Source: Dryomyza anilis (taxonomy: Eukaryota; Arthropoda; Insecta; Diptera; Dryomyzidae). Taken from it: a stretch of DNA of 64,000 nt. This document shows, piece by piece, positions 1-11,224 of this stretch. A program made the translations under genes and the position numbers. The first letter of the stretch is position 1. Every line of letters begins with the position of its first letter. Below the pieces are notes generated by a model, which searched no databases, had not been told where the DNA came from, and saw nothing but the letters and a program-made list of their open reading frames with translations. The stretch covers positions 89,532,696 to 89,596,695 of the forward strand of contig OX638132.1 in the NCBI GenBank assembly GCA_951804985.1. The letters run 5' to 3'.

Positions 1-960
1 CTTTATTTAGATATTCAGTAAAAATTCATTTTCTTTGTTACAATTGAATGAAAAGTAGAGTTCTTATTTCCCTTTCTGAAGAATGTGCATTCGAGGAAAG
101 TTCCATTTCCGCGAAAAGTTCTTTGCAATGCCCATGCAGGGAAAAGTCTATTCAGAGAAATTTTAATTTCTGAGAAATGTCGTTTGGGGAAAATATCATT
201 CGGTATGAGCGATAAGTCTTTTTGTTTTTTGAAATTGTCAAATTCGGTTGTTGTTGGTCATAAGTTTGGCAACCCTGTTCGCAAATTCTATATAATGAAC
301 CATATATATTATATATATATATAAAATGTTGAGTCAGTCGATTGCACATCTATCCACTTCTCGAGTGCAAATGCGGAACATTTTGTAATTTTTTAATATA
401 CGCTGCATTAACTTATTAGATTAATTACGGATCGAGTGCAATAAATCTGAAGGCTCCCGCTTTGTACGTACATTATACTGATGAGGCTAGCTCTATGTCT
501 GTAGTACTCTGGTTGGTTGGTGCTTTGGTCAAGTGCGATAAGAAACTTTAATTGAAAACAACGATCGCTTTGGTTGCTAGAGTGCCTCCTCGTGTGTTGG
601 GGGATTCGCGATTGTGTTGTTCAAAGAGGCTTCCTGCAAACTAATAGCAGTAAAATTGTTTGCGAAGCATAGCAAAAGATCGATTGCTACGCTGATCGAG
701 TGTGCCGGCAAAATAAATAAATAAACATATAATAAATTTGACCCTCCTGTGCAATGTTTGCATTTAAGATGAAACGCCTTTGGCTAGTGCTGTTGCTGTT
801 GCTGGTGGTACTGATTGTCCGTTGAATAAATAGCAGACAAACGGGAATGATGGAAGTATAGATGGATGGATGGATGAGAGTGCAAAAGATAGAGGAAGGG
901 ACTAACGTCATGCGATCTAATGGGATCGTCATCGACTGACCTCCTGCGGTGCACATGCCA
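1..960. other. Non-coding AT-rich stretch, no gene seen
   Basis: No supported gene. Positions about 70-200 hold a weak run of 15-16 base repeats built on GAAAAGTTC/GAGAAAT words, similar in style to the clearer 16-base array near 9.5 kb. A short TATA dinucleotide run lies at 302-323. The rest shows no recognisable motif. Confidence 0.6.
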
Positions 961-1900
961 ATATTTTGTTAGGCTCCTTTGTTTTTGCACTTAGAACGGA
1001 ACCCACATTGTCAGCAATGACGACCACAATAGCAAGAACAACAACATCAACATCATTATTATCAACATCATCATTAGCTATATCAACAGTACTCACATCA
1101 ACATCAACATCAGCTGGCGATCAACATCACATCAACCCAGCATTGGGCGCAACGCACTCTTGCGGTGATTTCGCGCAACAAACACAACCATCGACGATCA
1201 TCATTGGAGGAGGCTCATCTAATATTCTAGACGTCGCGTACGTCTGTGTAATGACTTCAAAACAACAAAAAAAAAGACGAAAAGGAATAAAAAGAACCTA
1301 CTGAAAACAATCCAGGAAGCAGATGTTTGCCAAAAACAAACAAAAGAGAGTGAATGAGACTCCGTAGTTGGCTTGGAAGTACGGAGCATGAGGTTGTTTG
1401 GCTGGTCGGTCGGTCGGTATAACTGCACCATTGACGTTGATGAGCAAATGAAAGAGACGGTAAAAGCAAAAGCCGCCAGTCAGTCAGTCATCCAGTCAGT
1501 CACCCAGTTAGGCAGTCAGTCAGCCAGCAGCACCAAGAACGTACCAAAGATCGATGCTGTTCTCGTTGCTTCCTTGACGTTCGCTGGGTATTTTTTTGTT
1601 TTTGTTTTGTTTAAAGAACTTGGTGCCTTTTGTTTTTAGTTCATCATCAACTTCTTCTATACATCTACTCATTATTCCACATCTGTTTGGCGTCACATGG
1701 TTCAGTGAATTGCTTCATTAGGGTGTCGAGTGTGCAGTGAACCAACCTTTACCGTTCCGTAACGTTACGTCCCTGCGTCAGTTGTTCAATATCGAGATCA
1801 CTTTGGTAGTTAGGTTCGTTGGTTGGCTGGTTGGTTGATGGTTTGGTAAGAGCTCCGTTGTTGGTTGGCTAAAATCATATGTTTGGAAAATGATGTGTGG
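961..1900. repeat. Low-complexity block: ACATCA triplets, CAGTCAGT tetramers, TTGG runs
   Basis: An ACAACATCAACATC-type triplet tract runs from about 1025 to 1115. A CAGT tetramer tract with interruptions lies at 1479-1530, and TTGGTTGG runs lie at 1805-1875. The 112-codon frame over the first tract encodes almost only Ser/Thr and is best read as a by-product of the repeat. Blocks like this are common in long fly introns and 5' leaders. No splice signals tie it to a gene. Confidence 0.55.
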
Positions 1901-3375
1901 AAAATTGTTGGCATGTTTGTTGTTATTGTTGTTGTAACGTCTAATTGCGGAAGTTGCAGGCGCGCGGAATTTAAATGGTTTTCATGTTGTTGGTAGCACT
2001 TATTACAGGCTAAACAAAAGCAGCGATCAATTATTGTAATGATGTACGAAAAATGCTTTTAAAGCTACATTAAAATTAAAACCTCTTACAGCTCTCAGAT
2101 TAGTCATACTTTGAAAAATTTGCGAAATACGTGTTTTTACGTGATTTTTTAGTAACGTATAATGTCCGCCTAAAAATGATGCATGCATAAAATAAACTGC
2201 TTGATAATTTCGGATTCAAACACTTAATAGAAACACGGATTTAAACATCATAATTTTCGGTATTTGACTGAAATTTGAATGTAAGTCGACCCCGAATTAT
2301 ATAAAACCATAAAAAAGGAAGCAAATGAAATCCACAGCTTAGTTCAAAACTTTTGAAGTCTTAATTGCTGTATTTGCTATATTTTTTTGAAACAACCCTA
2401 TTCGAAAATACCCCTGTTTGCAAGAAGACGCTATATTTTGCATGGAAATTCATTATATTCTCTACTATAATGAACTCTTCATCATTATTCTGCTTTATAG
2501 GTCTTTTTTGTAACCACATCATCATCATACTCATCAACAAAATTATCATCTGCATCATTGATTGCATCTACTTTGATCTACATCCTCTTCCCATCAATAT
2601 TTCGCGTTGTGTCCTTATGGTAAAGCAATCAATTTGCCGACACCCAAACACCAGAAAGTGTTAACTTGTTATACAAACCTTCCAAACTTTGTCGGTTGCC
2701 CGGTTGATCGGTTTGTTCTTCTTCTAAGCCCTTTTGAGATGTGCCTTCCTTGTTCTTTGTTGCTTTAAACGTTCTTTTATCCCCACTATCTTCCTTCTTC
2801 CATTTAGGTTCCACATGTCTGATACTTGTCTCGAGCGTGACTTTGTGGTTCTTGCGTTCACATACAGACAAAAGCCTAAATTCCTTTTGATATATTGGGT
2901 GCCTTCCCTTTTTTTTTGTTGTTTTATACTTGAGTCACTTTTGGCTCTTTCCAACAAATACCCTCGATACTATTGTTGTTGTTGTTTTTACACACTGCTG
3001 TTGTAGTTGGCTTATTTGTTGTTTGTCCAGGCAATTGTTTATTTATTTGTTCAGCGCAAAGATGCGTTGGAGGTTCCAGATATACCGTCGTACATATATC
3101 AACCGCATACAAAGCATTTCCTTTCTTCCTTCTATGTCTGGCAATGCGTTCATGGGGGACGCGGTACACATTGGTTGGTGCGAAAGATTACGACAGCGAT
3201 GCTGCGTAGATAAAGAAAATACAAAAACCAGTAATAAGATTATAGTCGGTCAAGGACGACTATTGCTTAAAATTTTACATTCTTTTCGGTTTACTAAGAT
3301 TTTGTACAAATACTAAAGACGATAATCGTTTTACAAAGAGTCCGTTCCTATACGAAAGATGACACATCTTGATTG
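1901..3375. other. AT-rich intergenic or intronic DNA, nothing recognised
   Basis: Several short open frames overlap on both strands (for example 2930-3316), but they share T-rich composition, have no family resemblance and show no exon signals. I see no repeat with clear boundaries here. Confidence 0.5.
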
Positions 3376-3379
3376 ACAA

Positions 3380-3675
3380 AGCCTTTTATAGTTTGATAGA
3401 TATATTCTCTGATTTGTACGATTTTACCAGGTCGTGTGTTCTCTTGTTCTACTTGGGCTTCAACCCTAGTCCACCCCTTCAGCTAACTCGGCTCAACAGA
3501 ACCATGCATTAAGAGATAATTCGTTCTTCAGTCGCACGATACGTTTGTGGAACAATCTCGCTGCGTCTGTTTTTCCGACATGTTTGATGTTGGCAAGTTC
3601 AAAACAAACGTTCACCGCACTACTCTATCTTTCCTCTCTCACTTTAACCTATCAACACTGTGCATTGCATGAATA
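3380..3675 (+). mobile_element. LINE 3' tail: C-terminal end of a non-LTR reverse transcriptase ORF, frameshifted
   Basis: Reading 3511-3673 gives RDN followed by SFFSRTIRLWNNLAASVFP and a stop at 3671-3673. This matches the family signature at the C-terminus of jockey/CR1/L2-type LINE ORF2 proteins (SFF.RT.RLWN.LP..VFP). Just upstream, in another frame, 3432-3485 reads GRVFSCSTWASTLVHPFS, matching the preceding family block (.VF.RSTR.S..AHPF.V). The two blocks are in order but in different frames, so the copy has a frameshift and is dead. Only the last 80-90 residues remain; the RT and endonuclease domains are absent, as expected for a 5'-truncated LINE. No poly-A tail or target-site duplication was recognised. 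A second relic of the same block is at 33885-34000. Confidence 0.75.
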
Positions 3676-3744
3676 GGGGGCATCCCCCGAGCATTTGGTT
3701 AATTTGTAAGAAAAAAAATGGTATGGAAAAATATTTTTTATTTA

Positions 3745-3815
3745 TGACGATGCAGGCGGGATTGTTTGAACCCGTGACCTTTCGACTCGTAGTCCAAGCC
3801 AACGACTTTACATTT
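3745..3815 (-). mobile_element. tRNA-derived SINE head, diverged fragment
   Basis: On the minus strand this stretch reads like the tRNA-related head of the SINE family found at 6.3, 37, 52 and 54.5 kb: GACTACGAGTCGAAAGGTC followed by GGGTTCAAACAATCCC, a pol III B box. The A-box half is decayed and no SINE body follows. It cannot form a tRNA acceptor stem. Confidence 0.5.
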
Positions 3816-4480
3816 TTAATTTAAGATAGTTAGGAATAAAAGAATATTAAACGGTCTAACAGACCGTCGAATTGTAACAGACTGGTCCATCTGACACCAT
3901 AACAGACCTTTCTTATGCGAAAATTTGGCATAGGCTCTTTAAGGGTGTAGGGTATTCGAACAGCTCCAGTTAAATCTCGAGTTGATGTTCCTTAACGAAC
4001 ATGAGTGAGAGAGAATGTTTTTGTTGATAATGTTGCTCACAGCAGATGATGATGATGAGGATCTCTAAAGATGATGCTAATGATATTGACATGTTGGCAC
4101 TATGCCTTTGATGAGGATAATGTGCACTGAGAAAAGATCATAATGATGTTGCAGATAATGAAATTTGCTGAGCAATGTTGACTGTATGTTATTGGTGTTG
4201 GTGCTGATGTTTTATGTAAGGTTAACGACACTCTGTCAATAAACTATGGCAACTATGGCAAGAAACAGTTTGTTTGTATTTGCATGCGGAGGCTGTTTTG
4301 AACGTTTGAAAACAGCTGATAAAACGAGAAGACTGGTGCGGCATGGCATGTGTGACAGTTCTAGGAATTGAAGTGCCTCGCATGGGGCATACAAATTACC
4401 CGTTCCATTGTAGCAATTAAATTTGTTTTTCCTCGACTGTTACAATATATCATAATGATTGTATTAGCATTTATATGCAC
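3816..4480. other. Non-coding, GATGAT-rich
   Basis: A degenerate GATGATGATG/GATGCTAATGAT run lies at about 4043-4110 and related words continue to 4215. At 3849-3910 a short stretch repeats the words CAGACCGTCG and AACAGAC. No gene seen. Confidence 0.5.
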
Positions 4481-5545
4481 AGAGCAGCCTCATCTTCACA
4501 GAACATCACAGCCATCAGGGAATAAAATACGGGTATCAATTTAAGCTACTAACCGCCGATCCACCGAGCAGCGGCACTTACTACACATCGAGCAATTGAA
4601 CGACGGAACGACCGAACATCTGTTCAGTGAAACTTCAACAAAATTCAGTCTCGACGGTGACAACTCAATCTTCTGCAATTCTGCTACTACTACTACTACT
4701 TCTGCTGCTACTTTTTCTTCTTCTTCATTTCTGCATGAAGACGTCGTTGTTTTTGTTGCTGTAACAGATAACTCGCGTAATTACCATTTAAATAACTACG
4801 TTTTTTTCGTGTCCCATCTGCGATTCAGCAGCCACATTGCGCAACTAGTTAAACCGCATGTCGAGCTTAAGTTTTATCATCGACAACAACGTTTTAAGCG
4901 ATCCTTGCGATGACGATTTCCCAACTAAATTTACGAGTATATTTTCAATTTGTATGTGTCAACACGATGTCAATAGCAACAGATACAACCAAAAACAAAA
5001 ACAAATAAAAAAGTGTACAAAAAAAGTAGCAATAAAAATTCCCACTTTCAAGCCATTATACTATCGGCATTAGTTGGACTTGCTGTGTGACTACGCCCGG
5101 CTGGCATTTGTTCCGAGGACAGTCGAGACAACTAAATTACACTTGAGTACGAGTACAAGTACTAGAAATATGTACTTGTACAATGCAACAAAACAGCAAC
5201 AAAAAACGAAGAAAACCTCTATATATTTAAAAAAAAAAGTAGCAGAAGTAGTAGTAATAGTTAATGAACAACTTTGCAACGAGGTTAGCAGCTCAATTCA
5301 TACATATGTCGGCGACAAGGCGACGACGACGACGAAGACGTCAACTACAACGTTGTAACATAATCTGGCGCGTTAGAAAACCAAGCCTGGCTCTGCCTGC
5401 AGCCAAAGCCTTGCTTTTGTGCGCACAACTAACATTGCGAGTTAATTTATGCAATACTTGTGATAAAAGTTGTGAGAAAAAACGAGGGGAGCCACTTTGG
5501 CAAACTTACTTCGTTTTAAGTGTCGCAGAGTGCGTTTGAGTAAAT
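4481..5545 (+). other. Possible transcribed leader (5' UTR-like block), unproven
   Basis: The block is less AT-rich than its surroundings and is full of triplet tracts: CTACTACTACTA near 4684, CGACGACGACGACG near 5318, and CAACAACAAAAACAA words. Fly 5' untranslated leaders often look like this. Initiator-like TCAGT words occur at 4623 and 4647. The open frames inside (4596-4913, 5074-5358, 5264-5539) are Ser/Thr/Lys/Arg-rich, match nothing I know and do not extend. I found no convincing splice donor at its end. It could equally be plain intron sequence. Confidence 0.2.
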
Positions 5546-5599
5546 AAATAATGCGTTTATTTTTATTTTTTACATTGACTATGGCGACGATTGGATATT

Positions 5600-7700
5600 G
5601 CACTACCTGGCTTATGATATTTGTGTTTCGTTTAATAGTTTAATTTTTTTTAATGACTACTTATTTCTACTATATACTCTTTATTTGTCTTAGTAAATTC
5701 TAAATACTTTTAGTACTAGATACTTAGTATTGTTGCTAACCAAATACTCGCTACTACACATTGGTATTTGCTACTACATATTCAGACATCATTCTTCGCT
5801 ATTATGTTAGTTTACTTTAACTTTCTATAGTGCAATATTCAGAAAGACTCTGTATTTGATATACTCTAAGATACTAAAAAACTTTTTAGAATATAAATTA
5901 CTATTTCTCGCTACTGGTAACTTAATATTCTTCATTACTAGACACACTATCTCGATACTGTTTACTCGCTACTTCGAGCTACTAGACACTAACTTTTTTC
6001 TTTACTTCTTACTAGATTCTGATACTTTCTCTATAATAAAGTACGTTAAAACTTATACTTTATACAGCTACCATATACTTACACTCTGTATTAGATATAC
6101 TGTAAGATAGACCAAAAAACTGCCTAGAGCTTAAATTACTAATTCTCGCAACTAGTAACTTAATATTCTTCATTACAAGTGACACTACTCGATATTGTTT
6201 ACACGCTACTTCGAGCTACTAAACACTAACTTTTTTTTTTGTCTATACTTAATACATTGAGCTACCGCGGTAGCTCAGTGGTTAGTGCGTTGATGAACTG
6301 CGAGCCGAAAGGTCCCCGGTTCAAGCATGGACTGGGGCTAACAACATCTTTTCATAGAAACATTTTTCTATACCGCGCTACCTCTCGGCAGTAAATGGCA
6401 AACCTCCGAGAGTAAAAACATTGCCTATGAAAAGCTCTCACCCGCCGTTCGGATTCGGCAATAAACTGTAGGTCCCACCACTTTGAGTACAAATATAACA
6501 CGCACAGCTCAAAATGGTGAGAGAGCTCGGCCTAAGTTCTTATAGAACTGTAGTGCCAAACTATTATTATTACTTAATACTCATTACTTGTTTCTGCAAG
6601 ATTATTTCTATTTGTCAATACTTAATATTCTTTACTTTATACTAGATTCTGATACTATCTCGATAATATAGTACTTTTAGGCTTATTCTCTCTTTATTCT
6701 ATATACTCAGTAGTTCTCGCTTAACAATTCTAACTACTTAATACTATTATATTTTATCTATTTAATCTCTTAATACATTCTTCGCTACTAGAAACTTTAA
6801 TTTGATCGTTACTAAACATTCACTACTTCTTGCTACTATTGTTTTTTTTTTCGCTACATCGATACTGCATATTAACTACTTCTCGCTAATACTAGCAAAA
6901 ACTTTATTGGTTTTTATCTATCAATACCTTTCGCTATATCAATACCACATCGTAACTACTTCTCGCTACTAAATACTAAAACTTAATTTAATACAAAATA
7001 CGCATTATTTCTAGCAAATGTTTTAAAAAGCATTATTTCTAGCAAAAAGTTTATTGGTTTTTATCTATCTATACCTTACGCTATATCGATACCATATAGT
7101 AGCTACTCTCCGCTAATAAATACTAAAACTTAGTTTGAAACAAAATGCACATTATTTCTACAAAATGTTTTAAAACACAATATACTTTGTGCTAGAAAAC
7201 AAAGTTTAATATTAATTTTTTTTATCTATCTCTACCTTTCGCTATATCGATACCACATACTAGCTACTTCTCGCTACTAAATACTAAATGTTAGTTTGAT
7301 ACAAAATACGCATTATTTCTAACAAAAATACTTTTTTGAGTTATCTCTACCTTTAGCTACATCGATACCACATAGTAACTACTTCTCGCTACTAAATACA
7401 AACACTTTGGATTGATACAAAATACGCATTATTTCTAGCAAAAAGTTTTAGAAACCATTTTTTCTATCAAAATGTTTATTGTTTTTTTTTTAAGTTATCT
7501 CTACCCTCGCTATATCGATACCACATAGTAACTACTTCTCGCTACCAAACACTTAAATTTGGCTTGATACAAAATACGCATTATTTCTATCAAATATATT
7601 TTTATTCTTTCTCGATACTAACTCTCGCTACTAGATACTAAATTTTTTTTCAATACTAACTACCTTTTCTCTATTTTTTATACCTTATATTATTGACTAC
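5600..7700. repeat. Decayed tandem array built on CTCGCTACTAxxTACTA, with TATCGATA-bearing units
   Basis: From 5600 the words CTCGCTACTA, GATACTAAA and ACTTAATA recur with short irregular spacing. From about 6840 they settle into units of about 130-155 bases. Each unit has the order: TTTTTATCTATC, ACCTTTCGCTATATCGATACC, TAACTACTTCTCGCTACTAA, ACAAAATACGCATTATTTCT. At least five such units can be followed (starting near 6911, 7052, 7208, 7338 and 7492). The CGATA-containing box is well kept at about 7087, 7243 and 7510 (TATCGATA), is CATCGATA near 6855 and 7357, and is TATCAATA near 6940. A tRNA-derived SINE has inserted at 6256-6570. Confidence 0.75.
6246..6580 (+). mobile_element. tRNA-derived SINE (family 1), complete, with 10-bp target-site duplication
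   Basis: The head has pol III boxes TAGCTCAGTGGTTAGTGCG (A box) and GGTTCAAGCATGG (B box), followed by a conserved body of about 230 bases and an ATTATTATT tail. The direct repeat TACTTAATAC lies at 6246-6255 and 6571-6580, the mark of target-primed reverse transcription. The body contains CTTTTCATAGAAACATTTTT, TACCGCGCTACCTCTCGGCA and ACTGTAGGTCCCACCACTTT, shared with the copies near 37, 52 and 54.5 kb. It is not a functional tRNA because the first seven bases do not pair with the region after the T arm. Insertion is into the CTCGCTACTA array, so it is younger than the array. Confidence 0.9.
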
Positions 7701-8880
7701 TATATGCTATATTTTTCTATTACTTATTTAAACTTTTTAAAGCTATTTAATTTAACTTAAATTGTACACAATTGGAATCTACTTAACTTCTTCTTGTACT
7801 CGTCCAAATCATTGTTGCATTGATACCCTATTTTCTTAATACTTGCTACTTTTAGTCGTTCTGCTACACTCAATTCAGCTACCACCATTCACAGACCCCC
7901 AGAGACCCCTTTTGTTTCGGCCAACATCGCCTACTGTTCAACTGTGGCACCCAGCTGCCTGGGCAGCACGTTTAGCGTTAAACGTGTGCTAAATGTTCTG
8001 ATTTAACTATAACTCGCATGCTTTCAAATTCACAGTCTCAGTCTCGTTACTGAAAAACAGCTTTTATTAAAATTGTAGCAAATACAATTTTCATTATTTA
8101 AAATAACACTTGGTGCGATCGACCGGCTGTTTGACTTTTTTTTTTTGTACGTCCGTCCATTCGTCTGTCGCCCCTCTGACAGAGTGTCAGCACTCCATAC
8201 AAGTGTTGGTATATATAGTATATCGATCGATCGATCGGTGGTGCGTTCGGCGGTAACTGAATATTCATTGCATGTGGTATTTTATTTTATTGGTTGACAC
8301 ACCCGTTGAAAAATCATTGCTTTGTGGGCTCTTTCACATGCGTTCGTTGGTACGTTCGTTCAGCTGAACCGAAACGACACAAACCGATACCAAACCAAAC
8401 CAAATCGTACCGCATCGTATCGTATCGTAGCGTACTAAGCAATACTGAAAATTACTGAACCATATGGAGGCTACCCGCTGGTTTATTTCCTTGATATATC
8501 AACGGTGATGGTTGCTAACTATGCGGTGATTAAAATAGGCAGATAAATACAAATATCTATAGTTTTTCTTTTTGGTATTTTATATTATATTTTTGTTTAT
8601 GTCTTACCTACTACACATAGCGAGGCGACTGACTATGGTATTTTTATTATGTTATGTGTCGAAATATGCATTTCGAGTTGGTGAATTTTAATTGGCAATC
8701 AATTTTTTATTTGAAAATTCATTTGAGAGTTTGAAATGACATTTGTTGTCGCCGTATCAAGATTAGTAAGAATTTAGTTATTGGTGTTTAAATTAGTTTA
8801 AATTCAGTTTTAACACGTCTTATGTCTAATTTTATAATAACATTTTATGTATTTGACAAAATAAACAATAAACAAAATTT
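7701..8880. other. Non-coding; CGAT and CGTAT microsatellites
   Basis: ATCGATCGATCGATCGG lies at 8222-8238 and CGTATCGTATCGTAGCGTA at 8416-8434. Words such as CGTTCGTTGGTACGTTCGTT surround them. No gene or repeat boundary recognised. Confidence 0.5.
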
Positions 8881-8881
8881 A

Positions 8882-8918
8882 TCTAAATTTAAATATTTTT
8901 TTGTTCTTTCAGGTAAGA
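8882..8918 (+). other. Candidate recursive (zero-length exon) splice site
   Basis: A T-rich polypyrimidine tract (8896-8910, TTTTTTTGTTCTTTC) is followed directly by AG at 8911-8912 and then GTAAGA at 8913-8918. A 3' splice site thus abuts a good 5' splice site, which is the consensus of recursive splice (ratchet) points known from long Drosophila introns. A possible branch site, TCTAAATTT, lies about 30 bases upstream. If used, transcription runs on the + strand and this position is inside a long intron. No flanking exon is identified in the window, so function is inference. Confidence 0.5.
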
Positions 8919-9301
8919 CGGAAATCATCTATGGCATTATTTATACACTTCAAAAACGTTTCAAAATGATTTGTAAGTGCGAATTTTTATTGTAAGAATG
9001 CCTTAAAATCAATTAAACAAAATTGAAGATTTGTTGTAATGAAAAAAAAAATTCATATTTCGAACGAATTTTAATCGATTTATTTAAAAAAAATGTTGTC
9101 TAATGTATGTCAATTATTCAGCGAATATTTCTTATAGTATAGAAATATCTTGGCGAAGAATAACCGAGAAATAATTGTCCGGAAAAGATTAGACTGAAGG
9201 AAATTTGTCCGAAATCTATTCAAAAATAAATACGAATTCTTGTACATCGACGTATATATTAAACAAAAATAGTTCATAAAAGGTTAAAATAAATACTTCA
9301 C

Positions 9302-9364
9302 ATTAATGGACAAATTCATAGTTGATATGAACACTTCATCAATAGTATGAATTTGTTCATTAAT
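9302..9364. ncRNA. Pre-miRNA-like imperfect hairpin
   Basis: The left arm ATTAATGGACAAATTCATA (9302-9320) pairs with TATGAATTTGTTCATTAAT (9346-9364), with one mismatch in 19 positions. Inside them, TTGAT pairs with ATCAA and GAA with TTC, leaving a tiny CAC loop. The 63-base stem-loop has the size of a microRNA precursor. The symmetric, AT-rich arms do not match a microRNA I know, and the hairpin could also be a relic of a foldback transposon. Confidence 0.3.
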
Positions 9365-9439
9365 TTAATGATTATATTTTTACCAACGATGAATTTTAAT
9401 ATTTAGGAAATTTTTGTGTCTGTGTTGTCAAATAATTTG

Positions 9440-9595
9440 TAGAATTTTCCGGAGAAGCATTGTCTCAGGGAATAATTGTTTCGGGGTAGAATTGTCTAAG
9501 GATAGAATTTTCTCCGGGTAGAACTATCTCGGGTATGAATTGTCGGGAAGTAATATATTGGAAAATAATGGTCGCGAGTAAGAATTGTCCGTAAT
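9440..9595 (+). repeat. 16-bp minisatellite, consensus TCTCGGGGTAGAATTG
   Basis: Six to seven degenerate units follow head to tail: TCTCAGGGAATAATTG, TTTCGGGGTAGAATTG, TCTAAGGATAGAATTT, TCTCCGGGTAGAACTA, TCTCGGGTATGAATTG, then more decayed units up to the SINE insertion point at about 9598. Related words begin earlier, around 9165-9215. The core CCGxGTAGAATT is shared, in the same orientation, with the 15-bp array at 56680-56790. Confidence 0.7.
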
Positions 9596-9597
9596 CT

Positions 9598-9790
9598 GGT
9601 CTGCCTCAGCACTCCAGAGGTAGCGCGCTGGACTTGCATTCTGAAGGTCTCGGGTTCGAATCCCGGCTTGGGCATGGGCGCTCGTGGTGATATTAACCAC
9701 AAAATTGTATGGAATAGATTTCACAGTACAATGGATATAGTCTGTCTGAGTTCTGTGGATCTAAGTAGATATTCAAAAAAAAAAAAAAAA
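9598..9790 (+). mobile_element. tRNA-derived SINE (family 2) with poly-A tail
   Basis: The head has an A-box-like GGTAGCGCGCTGG and an excellent B box, GGGTTCGAATCCCGG. A body of about 100 bases follows (GGTGATATTAACCACAAAAT, GATTTCACAGTACAATGGAT, CTGAGTTCTGTGGATC), ending in an A-run of about 16. The opposite-strand copy at 33231-33424 shares head, body and tail, which confirms a dispersed family. No clear target-site duplication. It lies directly against the 16-bp minisatellite. It differs from SINE family 1 in body and tail, although both heads share GCGxGCTGGACT/GCGTTGGACT-like words. Confidence 0.85.
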
Positions 9791-11224
9791 TAACAAATAC
9801 TGGTACACGGAGGTAGTATTTGTTTTCTAGTATTAGTTTTTTCGTATATCTTTTTTCATATTTGTTTTTTTATTATTTTTGTGCCAATAGTTGGCAACAC
9901 TGACAACATGCCTCGCCTGTTCTGGTCTGTTTTGTTCGGCTGCACTTACAATGCACTGATTTCTATACTATTATTTAACTTTTGAGCGTTAAGAGTAAAG
10001 ATCGCGTCCAACCTAGCAACCAACCCATACTTTGCTGTGCTCTTGGCTCTTGTTCTTGTAGAGCTACACTATGGTTTGTGGTTAAAATGGTTTGTTTTCT
10101 TGGCAGCACTTGAGGCTATAGACATGGCTAAAAAATAACTATAGAACGCTGGAATTGAATGCTATACAAAAAGTCTTTAACAAGGCTTAAGTTAAAGTCA
10201 TGTTTTCACATTTTTTTTTCATAAGTTTGTGTGTCTAAAAAAAATTTGAATTTATATTTTAAAATATTCTAAAGTATTCAATTTTTATTATTTTTATTTT
10301 AAAATTCACCATTCAAGCATATACTGAAAATGACTTTCAATCAAAATTAAATTTTTTGAAAACAAAAATCAATTTAAATTCAGTACGTATTGCCTTCCAA
10401 GAAATACGTTTATTAAGTAATAAAAAATTAGAATTCTGAAATATAAATTGCTTTGAATTGAAATATTTCAAGCGGAAATTGGGAATACTCTGTTTTTTTT
10501 TTATTTTAAATTTTTAACTTTCGCAATAATTAAAATACATCTTTATCAAAATTAAATATAACAAAATACAATTTTTATTTATAACATTGTGCATTTTAAT
10601 TACAAATTGGCACTTTTCTATTTTAGGTTTGTGACCGTATATGTGTTTTACTTTTTTATTTAGCTGTAAACAATTTTTTTTTTTATAAATATTGCAATAT
10701 TTCGCGGCCATGGTCGTTCATTCTTCATCTTCTTCCTAGTCTACATCATGATCTTTCCATTCACTTTACAATGCTGATCAGTATTTTTGTTTATTTTATT
10801 TTTATAAATATTGTTTTTGAGCGAATTCTTTTTTTTTTTCAATGGAAAATAATTGATATGTTTAACTTGCATGTTTTGTTTTTGTCTGATTTATTATTAT
10901 ATTTATTTTTGTGGTGTTTTTTTTTGTAATTTTGTTTTGCTTCGATTAACAGAAAGTGCCTTTAAACGTATGTCTGGCGTATATGTTTTTTTTTGCAATT
11001 TTTTTTTTTTTTTAATTTAATATAATTTTTAAATAAAATGTTTTGTAAATGACGTACCTATATTTTATATGAATTATAGCAGTGTTTAAATTAAATATTA
11101 TATACTGAATTGAAAAATATGTATGGTTTTAATTATAAAATATTTATTTATCATACACCGAAAAAAATACTGCATTAAAAATAAATAAAATTATCTTTGT
11201 AATAAATAAATATGTATTTGATTT
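9791..11224. other. AT-rich, T-run-rich stretch, no gene
   Basis: Long T runs (for example near 10490, 10672, 10830, 10920, 11000) and AT-rich words dominate. Nothing codes convincingly on either strand and no bounded repeat was recognised. Confidence 0.55.

Noticed and set aside
966..1304. 112-codon open frame on the plus strand.
   Set aside because: Ser/Thr-rich content follows from an ACATCA triplet tract; there is no domain and no exon signal.
4596..4913. 105-codon open frame that starts with a plausible N-terminus.
   Set aside because: It crosses CTACTA triplets, shows no family resemblance, and has no splice donor. It could be a leader sequence only.
9625..9675. A tRNA gene around GGGTTCGAATCCCGG.
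   Set aside because: The anticodon arm and acceptor do not form a proper cloverleaf, and the same sequence with body and poly-A tail recurs at 33.2-33.4 kb.
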